Positions 8,480-16,407 of a stretch of DNA of 26,611 nucleotides are shown here, piece by piece (positions within the stretch are counted from its first letter, which is position 1; the number at the start of each line of letters is the position of its first letter). The position numbers were made by a program, and so were the translations under genes. The stretch is from SZUA-35 sp037969565 (GTDB taxonomy: Bacteria > Actinomycetota > Acidimicrobiia > Acidimicrobiales > SZUA-35): positions 1 through 26,611 of the forward strand of contig JBBKXQ010000117.1 of NCBI GenBank assembly GCA_037969565.1, written 5' to 3'. The notes beneath the pieces are model-generated. The model saw nothing but the letters and a program-made list of their open reading frames with translations, was not told the origin of the DNA and made no database searches.

Positions 8480-9364
8480 TCAGATCGCAGGCAATCTCGC
8501 CACTCGATCGGCGTTCTCGCGAACGGCGCGGGCAATCTCATCGATGCGGGAGGCCGGTAGGTCGTGACCCATGTCGGGGAACATGAGCAGACGGGCACCC
8601 GGAACGGCTTTCGTGGTGGCGATTCCGCCCGACGGCAGCACCAACGTGTCTTGGAGGCCGTGGACCACGAGCGTGGGGACCGTGATCGACCGGAGACCTT
8701 CGGTGCGATCCGGGCTGCCTCCAACCGAGGCCGCTTGACGGGCGGCGCCCTTGGGGCGGTAGGCGCGACTCACGGATCGCTTGGCCCGCTCGAGGTGGGT
8801 ATCGAAGTTCCACGCCGAGCCGGCAAACATCCGATAACTCTCGGTGTTGTACAGCGGTGCGTCTTCAACCGCCGGAGTCTTGGCTCGAATCAACTTGGCG
8901 AGGACTTTCGGGGCGATTCCGCCTGTGCGCCGATCGCCGGTGTTCGACATGATCGAACAGAGTGATCGGACCTTCGCCGGGTGATGGATGGCGAGGGACT
9001 GAGCGATCATTCCGCCCATCGAAACGCCGACGACGTGAGCCGATTCGAGACCCAGAGCGTCGAGCAGCCCAGCCGCATCGTCGCCCATGTCGGTGATCGT
9101 GTAGCCCACCGAGAGCGCACGTCTGGTGAGCATGGCAGCCGCCTGCCGGCGGAGCGGCGGTGGTGTCCAATCGAAGCCATCGCTGAGCCCGATGTCGCGG
9201 TTGTCGTGGCGGATCACACGGAATCCGAGCCCGACGAGTTGGTCGACGAATGGTTGGGGCCAGTCGATCAGCTGTCCACCGAGCCCCATGACGAGCAGGA
9301 TGGGGTCGCCCACGCCTTCTTCTTCGTAGTGGATGTTGATTCCGTTGGCTCGCACGACCGGCAT
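8480..9364 (-). CDS. Alpha/beta hydrolase
   Basis: A 294-residue alpha/beta-fold hydrolase. The N-terminal strand region INIHYEEEGVGDPILLVMGLGG includes the oxyanion-hole segment. The nucleophile elbow is GVSMGG with Ser115. The acid is in HGLQDTLV and the histidine in DMGHDLP, giving a complete triad. The cap region (about residues 140-215) is Arg/Ala rich. It resembles esterase/aclacinomycin-methylesterase-like members, but substrate is not predictable. It could conceivably hydrolyse an amide such as N-formylkynurenine, but nothing in position or motif supports that. It converges with the aminotransferase gene and is divergent from ribH. Confidence 0.88.
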   Translation of the reverse strand: MPVVRANGINIHYEEEGVGDPILLVMGLGGQLIDWPQPFVDQLVGLGFRVIRHDNRDIGLSDGFDWTPPPLRRQAAAMLTRRALSVGYTITDMGDDAAGLLDALGLESAHVVGVSMGGMIAQSLAIHHPAKVRSLCSIMSNTGDRRTGGIAPKVLAKLIRAKTPAVEDAPLYNTESYRMFAGSAWNFDTHLERAKRSVSRAYRPKGAARQAASVGGSPDRTEGLRSITVPTLVVHGLQDTLVLPSGGIATTKAVPGARLLMFPDMGHDLPASRIDEIARAVRENADRVARLPAI

Positions 9365-9453
9365 CGCTGCACGCTAGACGGGTCTTGGTAGAGATCGGAT
9401 GCTCGGCCGGCCGGTTTTCCGCTTCTCCTCGTGCTGGCGCCTATCGTGCCGCC

Positions 9454-9936
9454 ATGGCATCTGGAGACGAGCGGGCAGCAACGCCCGATGATCTGAACGG
9501 CGCCGGGCTTCGCATCGCGCTGATCCGGGCCCGCTGGAACGAGGCCATTGTTCACCGCCTCGTCGAAGGAGCCAGGCGCGGACTGGCGAACCACGGAGTC
9601 ACCGACATCGAAGAGCACTCAGTCCCGGGCTGCTACGAGATTCCGCTTGCCGCCAAGGTCATCGCCCAATCACGCACGGTCGACGGAATCATCTGCGTCG
9701 GGGCCGTGATCCGAGGCGAAACGACCCACTATGAAATCGTGTCGGAGGAATGCGCCCGGGGCATTCAGCAAGTGCAACTCGAAACCGGGGTGCCCGTGGC
9801 GTTCGGCGTCTTGACCGTGGAGAACGAGGCCCAAGCCTTCGCTCGGAGCGAGGGACCGGGAGGCCACAATGTGGGCGAAGAGTCGGCGCTGGTCACGATC
9901 GAAATGGCCGCCCTCGTCCGTCGCTGGAGCAACTGA
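9454..9936 (+). CDS. ribH: 6,7-dimethyl-8-ribityllumazine synthase
   Basis: A 160-residue lumazine synthase, joining 5-amino-6-ribitylamino-uracil with dihydroxybutanone phosphate in riboflavin biosynthesis. Visible family elements are ALIRARWNEAIVHRL (the usual aromatic-Asn substrate loop, here Trp-Asn), PGCYEIPLAAK, VGAVIRGETTHYEIVSEE with the catalytic His, PVAFGVLTVENEAQA, and a C-terminal HNVGEESA in place of the common NKGAEAA. The ATG at 9454 fits the family length; the frame is open upstream to 9385. No other riboflavin gene (ribA/B/D/E) is adjacent, so it is isolated from the pathway operon. It converges on the Toprim gene, with 37 bases between stops. Confidence 0.9.
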   Translation: MASGDERAATPDDLNGAGLRIALIRARWNEAIVHRLVEGARRGLANHGVTDIEEHSVPGCYEIPLAAKVIAQSRTVDGIICVGAVIRGETTHYEIVSEECARGIQQVQLETGVPVAFGVLTVENEAQAFARSEGPGGHNVGEESALVTIEMAALVRRWSN

Positions 9937-9973
9937 CCCCACCCGGTCATCAAAATCAGCCGCACACGGCTGA

Positions 9974-10645
9974 TCAAGCCGAGGAGAGGGCAGCCCGGGC
10001 GGCCGACACCTGGCTGGCAGTCAATGGCGAGAGCTGACGAGTCTCGGGATTCACGCAGGCGGCCCACAGATCCTCGTCGTCCATACTCGCCAGACCCTTG
10101 AAATGCTTGATTTGCACCTGACTCGCCTGACGCTCTCGAAGCCGGTCGAAGACGAGCTGACGGCCGTCGAGCGAATAGGCGAACACTGGTTGATCCATCT
10201 CGGCGCAGCGGATGGAAAACATCGGCGCCCGAACCGTGAAAAGTCGCCCCTCCTCGATGATCTCCGGACGTACCCGCGCGATCATCAGCAACAGAAGCGC
10301 CTTGGCGTGCACCCCGTCAACGTCGCCATCGGTGAGCAGGATGACTCGATCGAAGGGAACCAGGTACGGACGCGTGTCGTCGACGTGCCCTCGGCCGATG
10401 ATCGTCCACAGATCATCAGCGACCTTGTTGGCCCGCACCTTGCGATCACTGGCACGGAGCACATTCATGGGCTTTCCCTGAACGGCGAAGACTCGTTGCT
10501 GCCTCGGGTCGAAAACCTTCTCGACCGCATTCGCGGCCGAGACTCCTTCCACGATGAGGAGCTCGTGTACTTGCTTCGAATCCGATCCCTCGCCCTCCCG
10601 GTCGCTCTCGCGGTAGTAGGCATCCGAGCCGTCCTGGGCAATCAT
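9974..10645 (-). CDS. Stand-alone Toprim-domain protein resembling the GyrB/ParE C-terminal half
   Basis: A 223-residue protein that aligns by motif with only the C-terminal (Toprim) part of type IIA topoisomerase B subunits. The metal-binding Glu33 is in LLIVEG and the acidic triad Asp106/Asp108/Asp110 is in LTDGDVDGVHAK, the counterpart of TDADVDGSHI in GyrB. The following LLLLMIARVRPEIIEEG, the segment HFKGLASMDDEDLWAACVNPETRQL (counterpart of KGLGEM...LW.T.MDP..R), and VQGKPMNVL (counterpart of LRGKILNV) complete the module. The GHKL ATPase and transducer domains are absent, and no ORF encoding them precedes it: upstream, nine bases away, is the MFS gene. AGGG sits a few bases before the ATG. 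The catalytic residues are retained, so it may be a working DNA-metal-binding module, but partner and function are unknown. Confidence 0.85.
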   Translation of the reverse strand: MIAQDGSDAYYRESDREGEGSDSKQVHELLIVEGVSAANAVEKVFDPRQQRVFAVQGKPMNVLRASDRKVRANKVADDLWTIIGRGHVDDTRPYLVPFDRVILLTDGDVDGVHAKALLLLMIARVRPEIIEEGRLFTVRAPMFSIRCAEMDQPVFAYSLDGRQLVFDRLRERQASQVQIKHFKGLASMDDEDLWAACVNPETRQLSPLTASQVSAARAALSSA

Positions 10646-10654
10646 CGCCGGACC

Positions 10655-11938
10655 CTACGAAACGGCGGCATCGGAAGTCCGATCGGGCCAATCGTCGCCC
10701 TGGATGGCGGGTCCGATCCAGAACGCGACCAATGAAAACACGAGTCCGGCCGTTCCGAGAATGACCCAGCGGCCGTTGAAGATCTCGAGGAGTGGACCGG
10801 AAGCGGCGTAGCCGATGGCCATCCCGAGCGTGTTCGCCACGCCGAGAACGGCAAACGCCCGCCCTCGCTGCGCCTCGGCGAAACGGCCGACGAAGAACAC
10901 TTCACCGAGCACCATTTCCGGGCCGAGCGCTACTCCCCACAACAGCCAGCCGATCGGAAGCAGCCAGGGCGCCTCGACGGCCGCGCTCAGACCGCAGGCC
11001 AGGGCATAGATCGGGGTTGCCACCACCAGGATCCGGGGCAACGGCCAGCGAAAGTTCCGACCCCCGGCCAAGGCCAGTCCGAGCACGGAACCAATCCCGT
11101 ATCCCGATACCGCAATGCCGAACCAGGCCTCCGACACGTCGAGATCACGTTCGAGCCACACAACGGCGGACGCCATCAACAACCCGACCGTGCCCATCAC
11201 CATGGCCAGATACACCAGATAGCGACGAACCCCTGGCGTATGCATCACGAGCCGCATTCCGCGCAGCAGATCAGTGAACGCCTCCTTCCATGGCACTCCT
11301 TCGCGTTGCCGTCGGCGTTCGGGGTATTCGACGTCGACATCGCCGGCGCGAGCCATGAAGTAGAACGCGCCGCCAAACGTGGCGGCGTTGAGCAGGAGCG
11401 CGTGCCGGGGCCCGAGCACCGCAACGGCGAGCGCACCGACCGCGGGCCCAATCGTGTAGGAGACGCCCTGGATCATCCGCCGGATGGCCAACACCTGTTG
11501 GAGATCACCCTCGGCCTGACTGGGGATCAAGGCATCGAACGACGGGTTGTCTCCTTGTCCGCCGGCCCGGGCCATGATCCCGAGGGTGACGGCCACGCCC
11601 AACAATGGGTCGAAGAGAAAGGCCAAGAGCAGCAACAGCCCGCGTGCGACGTAACTTCGCAGCAGGATCTGCTGCCGGTTGAACGTGTCGGCGAACACGC
11701 CCCCGATCACCGCAGCGAAGATTCCGAGCCCCATCTCGGCCGCAAAGGTCAGTGACGTGAGCAGGGGGGATCCGGTTCGGGCATACACGTAGAGGGGGAG
11801 CGCAACGAGACTGATGCCGTCACCCGTTTCGGCCAGGAACTGAGCCGAGACCACCCGTCGAAGCCGCTTCCGCCGCAGCGGCGCAAACACGGAGCCGCCA
11901 CCGACCGGCACCTCCCGAGGAATTCGCCCGTCGTCCAC
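10655..11938 (-). CDS. MFS transporter (MFS_3/EntS-like)
   Basis: A 427-residue protein with about twelve hydrophobic segments, e.g. ISLVALPLYVYARTGSPLL near the N-terminus and TLGMAIGYAASGPLLEIF near the C-terminus. A short basic N-terminus (LRRKRLRRVVSAQ) precedes the first span. The GGVFADTFNRQQILL loop between helices 2 and 3 corresponds to the MFS signature (G...D...RR). The pattern resembles enterobactin/multidrug exporters of the MFS_3 group, suggesting efflux of a small molecule. The start is a GTG at 11938, nine bases after the YeiH gene; the stop is nine bases before the Toprim gene, so the three genes probably form one transcript. Substrate unknown. Confidence 0.88.
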   Translation of the reverse strand: MDDGRIPREVPVGGGSVFAPLRRKRLRRVVSAQFLAETGDGISLVALPLYVYARTGSPLLTSLTFAAEMGLGIFAAVIGGVFADTFNRQQILLRSYVARGLLLLLAFLFDPLLGVAVTLGIMARAGGQGDNPSFDALIPSQAEGDLQQVLAIRRMIQGVSYTIGPAVGALAVAVLGPRHALLLNAATFGGAFYFMARAGDVDVEYPERRRQREGVPWKEAFTDLLRGMRLVMHTPGVRRYLVYLAMVMGTVGLLMASAVVWLERDLDVSEAWFGIAVSGYGIGSVLGLALAGGRNFRWPLPRILVVATPIYALACGLSAAVEAPWLLPIGWLLWGVALGPEMVLGEVFFVGRFAEAQRGRAFAVLGVANTLGMAIGYAASGPLLEIFNGRWVILGTAGLVFSLVAFWIGPAIQGDDWPDRTSDAAVS

Positions 11939-11947
11939 TGCTGGAAC

Positions 11948-13009
11948 CTACTGGACGAAAATTGCTATCCCGAGGTACGACACGAACGCCACGAGCAGCC
12001 AGGCCAGCGCCCCGAGAACGAGTGGCTTCGGGCCCAGTCTGCGCAACCGGTCCAGTCTGACTCCCGCCCCCAGGCCGACCAATGCCGCCGCCAGCAGCCA
12101 TCCTTCGATGGCCTTCATGCTGCCCAGTGTCTCGGAAGGAATCAGACCGGAGCTCCGAACCACGATCGCCCCGAGGAAGCCGGCGACGAACAGCGGCAAG
12201 ACCGGTGGGCTGGTACCGAGCTCGGCCAGAGCCGAGCGACGCTGGAGGTTGACTCCGGCCACGATCGGGGCCAGGAGGACCACACGGGTCAGCTTGACGA
12301 CGATCGCCGTCGCGACCACCGCCGCCCCTCCGTTCGAAGCCGTGGCGACAACCTGGGCAACGTCGTGAACGCTCGCACCGGCCCAGGTTCCGAAACCCAC
12401 ATCGGTCAAGCCGAGTGGACCCGACAAGATCGGCAAGACCACGATCGCCAGGGATCCGAAGAGCGTCACCAACCCGATTGCCGCTGCCACTTCTTCGTCC
12501 TCGGCATCGGTTGCACTCTCGACGGCCGCAATGGCCGACGCCCCGCAGATCGAGAAGCCAGTTGCCACGAGGAGGGAAAGATCGCGAGACAGGCCCATCT
12601 TGCGACCGAGCCACTGTGTACCGAAGAAGGTTGCGGCGACCGTGCCAACGACGACGAGAATCCCTGGTCCACCCAGGGAAACAACATCGCCGATCGACAG
12701 TCGGAGGCCCAGCAGCACCACGCCGACGCGAAGCACCCGCTTGGCCGCGAACACCAGGCCCGGCTCGGCGGCCGCGGTCGCCAGCCCCGTGTTGCCGATG
12801 ACCGCTCCGACCAAGACCGCGCTCACGAGCATGGAGAGGAATCCAGCAACCGAACTCAGCACCACGGCAACACCGGTGCCGGCCACGACCAAGAGGAGCC
12901 CGGGAATCAGCGACGTCGATTCCTCGCCGCGCAGAGGGCGCAGCGGCCGGGACGAGCGCTTTGCGGCTCGGAGTGGGATTGCTGGGCGGTGGGGGCGGAG
13001 ATCCATCAC
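11948..13009 (-). CDS. YeiH/UPF0324 family putative sulfate exporter
   Basis: A 353-residue integral membrane protein with roughly ten spans after a basic, Arg/Pro-rich N-terminal tail. Family signatures are GFSICGASAIAA and WAGASVHDVAQVVA, both characteristic of the YeiH/YadS (Cons_hypoth698, UPF0324) family, members of which have been proposed to export sulfate or related anions. It lies back-to-back with a LysR gene, the widespread YeiE-YeiH arrangement, and probably heads an operon with the MFS and Toprim genes. Transport direction and substrate remain inference. Confidence 0.9.
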   Translation of the reverse strand: MMDLRPHRPAIPLRAAKRSSRPLRPLRGEESTSLIPGLLLVVAGTGVAVVLSSVAGFLSMLVSAVLVGAVIGNTGLATAAAEPGLVFAAKRVLRVGVVLLGLRLSIGDVVSLGGPGILVVVGTVAATFFGTQWLGRKMGLSRDLSLLVATGFSICGASAIAAVESATDAEDEEVAAAIGLVTLFGSLAIVVLPILSGPLGLTDVGFGTWAGASVHDVAQVVATASNGGAAVVATAIVVKLTRVVLLAPIVAGVNLQRRSALAELGTSPPVLPLFVAGFLGAIVVRSSGLIPSETLGSMKAIEGWLLAAALVGLGAGVRLDRLRRLGPKPLVLGALAWLLVAFVSYLGIAIFVQ

Positions 13010-13054
13010 CTCATGAGTGTCGAGCGTTGGAGGCCTTGCCGGAAGACGGCAACC

Positions 13055-13072
13055 ACCTCTATCGTTAGAGGT
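13055..13072. promoter_or_regulatory. Inverted repeat in LysR/YeiH divergent promoter (putative operator)
   Basis: ACCTCTA-TCGT-TAGAGGT is a perfect 7-bp-arm inverted repeat in the 98-bp divergent region. Position midway between both starts suggests a binding site for the LysR protein, inferred only. Confidence 0.6.
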
Positions 13073-13073
13073 C

Positions 13074-13090
13074 TGACCTATAGCAGGTCA
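13074..13090. promoter_or_regulatory. Second inverted repeat in LysR/YeiH divergent promoter
   Basis: TGACCT-ATAGC-AGGTCA is a perfect 6-bp-arm inverted repeat one base beyond the first one. Both repeats share ACCT/AGGT half-sites, so they may be two sites of the same regulator; the second lies 17 bases before the LysR start, fitting autoregulation. Confidence 0.6.
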
Positions 13091-13107
13091 TAGATTGGAT
13101 CATTGTC

Positions 13108-14013
13108 ATGGTGCTCTCGCCGTCGACGCCGGAACTCGCCGCGCTCGATCTGTTTGTCTCCACGGTCGAACTCGGAAGCCTCTCGAAGGCGGCAGCCGTT
13201 CATCAGATCGCTCAGCCCTCGGCCAGTAGCCGCATCCGCTCGCTGGAGCGGCGGCTGGATCTCACGCTCCTCGAACGGTCACCCGGAGGTTCGGTGCCGA
13301 CTGCGGCGGGAAGCCTCGTCGCTGGATGGGCCGAGCAGGTTCTGCAGGCGGCAAACCAGCTGACCGCCGGCGTCGCCGCACTCAAGGCGAGCCAATCCGG
13401 GCGACTCCGAATCTCGTCGAGCCTCACGATCGCCGAGTATCTCCTTCCGACCTGGCTCGAGGCGTTCCTCCGCAATCGCCCCGAGGATTCGATCGAATTG
13501 CAGGTCCACAACAGTGCAACCGTGCTGCGACGGTTGGAGGATCAGGACACTGACCTCGGCTTCATCGAGTCATCGCTCACGGCCACCGGTATGAACGAAC
13601 ACGTCGTCGCTCGAGATCGGCTGATCGTCGTTGTCGCCCGCAACCATCCGTGGACGAAACGACGAGCGGTCTCACTCGACACCTTGGCCGCCACCGCCCT
13701 CATCCTGCGAGAGCGAGGATCGGGAACCCGAGACGCCCTGGAATCGGCGCTGACCGATCTCGGACATGACTCGCCCACCTCGGCCCTCGAACTCGGATCG
13801 AACGCAGCCGTGCGAGCGGCCGTGCTGGCTGGACACTCGCCAACAGTTCTCAGCGACCGAGCCGTCGAGGCCGACCTCGCGGCCGGATCGCTCATCCAGA
13901 TCGACGTTCCCGGGCTTCACATCGAACGGCGACTGCGAGCAGTTTGGCCGAAGCACCGCAAGCTCTCGCCTCTGGCCGCTCAGCTCCTCGCTGAACTACC
14001 CGACCCCCTCTGA
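13108..14013 (+). CDS. LysR-family transcriptional regulator
   Basis: A 301-residue LysR-type regulator. Residues ~8-68 form the winged helix-turn-helix (LDLFVSTVELGSLSKAAAVH, QPSASSRIRSLERRL, LLERSPGG). The remainder is the LysR substrate-binding domain, with LRISSSLTIAEYLLP opening the first lobe, IVVVARNHPW in the middle and LRERGSGTRDALE preceding the second lobe. It is divergently transcribed from the YeiH-type gene across 98 bases with two inverted repeats, so it most likely controls that operon and itself. The effector is unknown. It resembles the YeiE/CysB-like group by neighbourhood rather than by a diagnostic residue. Confidence 0.92.
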   Translation: MVLSPSTPELAALDLFVSTVELGSLSKAAAVHQIAQPSASSRIRSLERRLDLTLLERSPGGSVPTAAGSLVAGWAEQVLQAANQLTAGVAALKASQSGRLRISSSLTIAEYLLPTWLEAFLRNRPEDSIELQVHNSATVLRRLEDQDTDLGFIESSLTATGMNEHVVARDRLIVVVARNHPWTKRRAVSLDTLAATALILRERGSGTRDALESALTDLGHDSPTSALELGSNAAVRAAVLAGHSPTVLSDRAVEADLAAGSLIQIDVPGLHIERRLRAVWPKHRKLSPLAAQLLAELPDPL

Positions 14014-14034
14014 GGAATGGTCAGCCGGATCACT

Positions 14035-15003
14035 TCACGACACGGCGTCGGAAATTCGCTGTAGCAACTCGTCGTCGAGCTTCTCCAGCACGTCGAGCGC
14101 GCCCATGTTCTGTTCAACTTGTTCGACCCGGCTGGCACCGGTGATCACGGTGGAGACGTTCGGGTTCGAGGCGCACCATGCAATGGCGAGCTGGGCCATC
14201 GAACAGCCGAGCTCGTCGGCAATGGGCTGGAGGTTGGCCACCTTCTTGTTCATCTCGACATCGGTGAGGCTCTCACGCAGCCACTCGTACTGGGGAAGCG
14301 CGGCACGAGAGCCGTCGGGCACGTCGTTGAGATACTTGCCGGTGAGCATCCCGGACTTGAGCGGGCTCCAGGTGGTCAAACCCAGGCCGAGATCCTCATA
14401 CAGCCGGGCGTATTCCTTCTCGACCTTGCGCCGGGCGAGAAGGCTGTATTCGGGCTGCTCCATCACCGGCTTGTGAAGATTCTTGCGCTCAGCGATTTCA
14501 TAGGCGGCGTAGATCTCCGCCGCCGACCATTCCGACGTTCCCCAATACAGCGCCTTGCCGGCCGAGACCATGTCGCTCATCGCGTGCACGGTCTCTTCGA
14601 TTGGCGTGTCGGGGTCGGCCCGGTGGCAGAACACGAGATCGACGAAGTCGAGCTGCAGCCGCTCGAGCGAAGCATCGATGCCTTGCATCAGGTACTTCCG
14701 GTTGAGCGTGTTCTTCATGTTGACGTCGTCGTGGATGCCCCAGAACAGCTTCGTCGAGACGATGTAGGACCACCGTTCCCAGCCCTGCTCGCGGAATACC
14801 TGGCCCATGATCTCTTCGGATTTCCCGCCGGCATACGCCTCGGCGTTGTCGAAGAAATTCACGCCTGCCTCGCGAGCCGCAACCATGCAATCCGAAGCAA
14901 GGGAGGCGTCGAGTTGGGTGGAGAACGTGACCCAGGAACCCAAGGAGAGGACGGACACTTTCAGGCCCGAGCGGCCCAATCGTCGATATTGCATTTCGGC
15001 CAT
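14035..15003 (-). CDS. Aldo/keto reductase (Kv-beta/AKR6-like)
   Basis: A 322-residue TIM-barrel NADPH-dependent oxidoreductase. The opening MQYRRLGRSGLKVSVLSLGSW is typical. The catalytic tetrad appears as Asp and Tyr in FFDNAEAYAGGKSEE, Lys in VSTKLFWG and His in VFCHRADPDTP. Segments such as YWGTSEWSAAEI, EQPEYSLLAR, TTWSPLKSGMLTGKY and VSTVITGASRVEQVEQN match the potassium-channel beta-subunit group of AKRs, many bacterial members of which reduce aldehydes or methylglyoxal. It is the last gene of a minus-strand series but is separated by 153 bases from the flavin monooxygenase gene, with hairpins in between, so it may have its own promoter. Confidence 0.93.
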   Translation of the reverse strand: MAEMQYRRLGRSGLKVSVLSLGSWVTFSTQLDASLASDCMVAAREAGVNFFDNAEAYAGGKSEEIMGQVFREQGWERWSYIVSTKLFWGIHDDVNMKNTLNRKYLMQGIDASLERLQLDFVDLVFCHRADPDTPIEETVHAMSDMVSAGKALYWGTSEWSAAEIYAAYEIAERKNLHKPVMEQPEYSLLARRKVEKEYARLYEDLGLGLTTWSPLKSGMLTGKYLNDVPDGSRAALPQYEWLRESLTDVEMNKKVANLQPIADELGCSMAQLAIAWCASNPNVSTVITGASRVEQVEQNMGALDVLEKLDDELLQRISDAVS

Positions 15004-15042
15004 GTCGGGACTCCTCAGATTCGTGAGTCGTCAGTCTGGCAA

Positions 15043-15059
15043 GTGAAGCCGCGCTTCAC
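15043..15059. promoter_or_regulatory. Inverted repeat upstream of aldo/keto reductase gene
   Basis: GTGAAGC-CGC-GCTTCAC is a perfect 7-bp-arm inverted repeat 40 bases upstream of the AKR start. It could be an operator or a leader hairpin; nothing distinguishes the two. Confidence 0.5.
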
Positions 15060-15110
15060 CTCATCAGCGTCCGGTCGCCCGTCACGGGCTGCGGATTGGG
15101 GACCGAACCG

Positions 15111-15149
15111 CTTGCTCCGCCGGGCTGAGCCCAAACCCGGCGGAGCGAG
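15111..15149 (-). terminator. Hairpin after flavin monooxygenase gene (putative terminator)
   Basis: A perfect 11-bp-arm GC-rich inverted repeat (GCTCCGCCGGG, 11-base loop, CCCGGCGGAGC; 15114-15146), extendable to 15111-15149 with one mismatch or wobble, begins within ten bases of the monooxygenase stop. There is no T-tract, as often seen in high-GC actinobacteria. Confidence 0.6.
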
Positions 15150-15156
15150 TGCCGTC

Positions 15157-16320
15157 TCAGAGCGAGCCGGCCTTCTCCTTCTCGTAACGCGCCGTGGCCT
15201 CCTCGACTGCGGCCATCGACTGCTCGGCCAGCTTGGGCCGGGCCGAACGGGCCCGTTCGGCCGCACCGATCTGTCCGCCGCCACTGCTCTGGAAGCGAGG
15301 CATGACGTGGCGAGCCATGAGCTCGTAGCTCTTCTTGGTCGACTCGTTGTTGGCCCAGTTGTGGGCGAGGGTCATGTAGGCGCCGAATCCGCCGTTCGAT
15401 TGCTCGATGAGTTCTTCGATCTGGGCGATCGCCTGGTCAGGGGTTCCGATCACGCCGAGCCCGTTGTTGACGAAGTCGATCATTTCGTTCACATTGTCGC
15501 CATCGACCGCCATTTGCGGGAACGCCGCCACGTTCTGGAAGTAGCGGAACCACTGCTCGATGCCGTATTCCACGTCTTTGCGGGCTTGCTCCTCCGTTTC
15601 GGCCAGGTGCATGAGACCGACGAGGCGCCACTTCTCACGATCGGCCACCTGCCCATTGGCGGCCGCAACTTCTTCCTGGATGGTCCAGTGGTGGGCGAGC
15701 ACGTCCATTCCGACCGCAACCGTGGCACCCAGCGACAGCACGCCCGCGCCGTACTTGCCCGCCAATTTGGCCCCGGACGGAGAAGCGACGGCGGCGACGG
15801 CGATGTCGAACAAGGGATCGCTGAACGGGCGCAGATGCAGCCGAGCATCGTTCAAAACGAGCCGATCACTCTCGTAGCTGATCGGTTCCTCGGAGGTGAG
15901 GAGATGCATCAGAATCTCCATGTACTCCTCGAGAAGCGGACGCATCTGCGGCGGTTCCATCCCCAGCATGGCGGCATCGGTCGGAAGGGCTCCGGGGCCG
16001 ACCCCCAACATGATCCGTCCGCCGGTCATGTGATCCAGTTGGACGATGCGCTGGGCCACCCACAGCGGGTTGTGGTACGGCAACGAGACCACACCGGTTC
16101 CGAGTTTGATTCGTTTCGTGCGTTCGGCGGCGGCGGCGATGAAGATCTCGGGTGACGCGATGATCTCGCTGCCGGCGGAGTGGTGTTCTCCGATCCAGGC
16201 CTCGTCGAATCCGAGTTGATCCATGTGGGTGAGCAGCTCCAGATCGTGCTGAAGCGCCAGGGTCGGATTGTGCTCGGGTGGATGGAATGGCGCCATGAAG
16301 GTGCCGAATCGCAGACGCAT
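15157..16320 (-). CDS. LLM-class flavin-dependent oxidoreductase (luciferase-like monooxygenase)
   Basis: A 387-residue luciferase-like TIM-barrel protein expected to use FMN or F420. Recognisable elements are the N-terminal RFGTFMAPFHPPEHNP, DQLGFDEAWIGEHHSAGSEIIASPEIFIAAAAERT, LGTGVVSLPYHNPLWVAQRIVQLDHMTGGR with GVGPG, and a C-terminal VIGTPDQAIAQIEELIEQSNGGFG. These match the alkanal/limonene-monooxygenase-like branch of LLM proteins. It follows the DauA-like oxidase after 87 bases and may be part of the kynureninase transcript. A flavin reductase is not encoded nearby. The substrate is unknown; a role in further breakdown of an aromatic intermediate is only a possibility from context. Confidence 0.9.
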   Translation of the reverse strand: MRLRFGTFMAPFHPPEHNPTLALQHDLELLTHMDQLGFDEAWIGEHHSAGSEIIASPEIFIAAAAERTKRIKLGTGVVSLPYHNPLWVAQRIVQLDHMTGGRIMLGVGPGALPTDAAMLGMEPPQMRPLLEEYMEILMHLLTSEEPISYESDRLVLNDARLHLRPFSDPLFDIAVAAVASPSGAKLAGKYGAGVLSLGATVAVGMDVLAHHWTIQEEVAAANGQVADREKWRLVGLMHLAETEEQARKDVEYGIEQWFRYFQNVAAFPQMAVDGDNVNEMIDFVNNGLGVIGTPDQAIAQIEELIEQSNGGFGAYMTLAHNWANNESTKKSYELMARHVMPRFQSSGGGQIGAAERARSARPKLAEQSMAAVEEATARYEKEKAGSL

Positions 16321-16407
16321 GATGGTCCCCTATTTGCGTGTCCGTCGCTCAGCGAGCGGAGTTGCCCGCTGGCCGAGACGCTACGACGATCGAGCCGACG
16401 GTTCCAG

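Noticed and set aside
9974..10645. Complete gyrB/parE gene disrupted by frameshift
   Set aside because: Upstream of the Toprim ATG lies the intact MFS coding sequence in normal frame, with no GHKL ATPase motifs in any frame, so there is no broken N-terminal half here.
12365..13093. 242-codon + strand frame antisense to the YeiH-type gene
   Set aside because: Gln/Arg/His-rich translation without hydrophobic or domain pattern, opposite a confidently identified membrane protein.
14119..16155. 678-codon open frame on the + strand opposite the AKR and monooxygenase genes
   Set aside because: It spans two well-supported genes and their intergenic gap antisense, lacks any recognisable domain and has the composition expected of a high-GC shadow frame.
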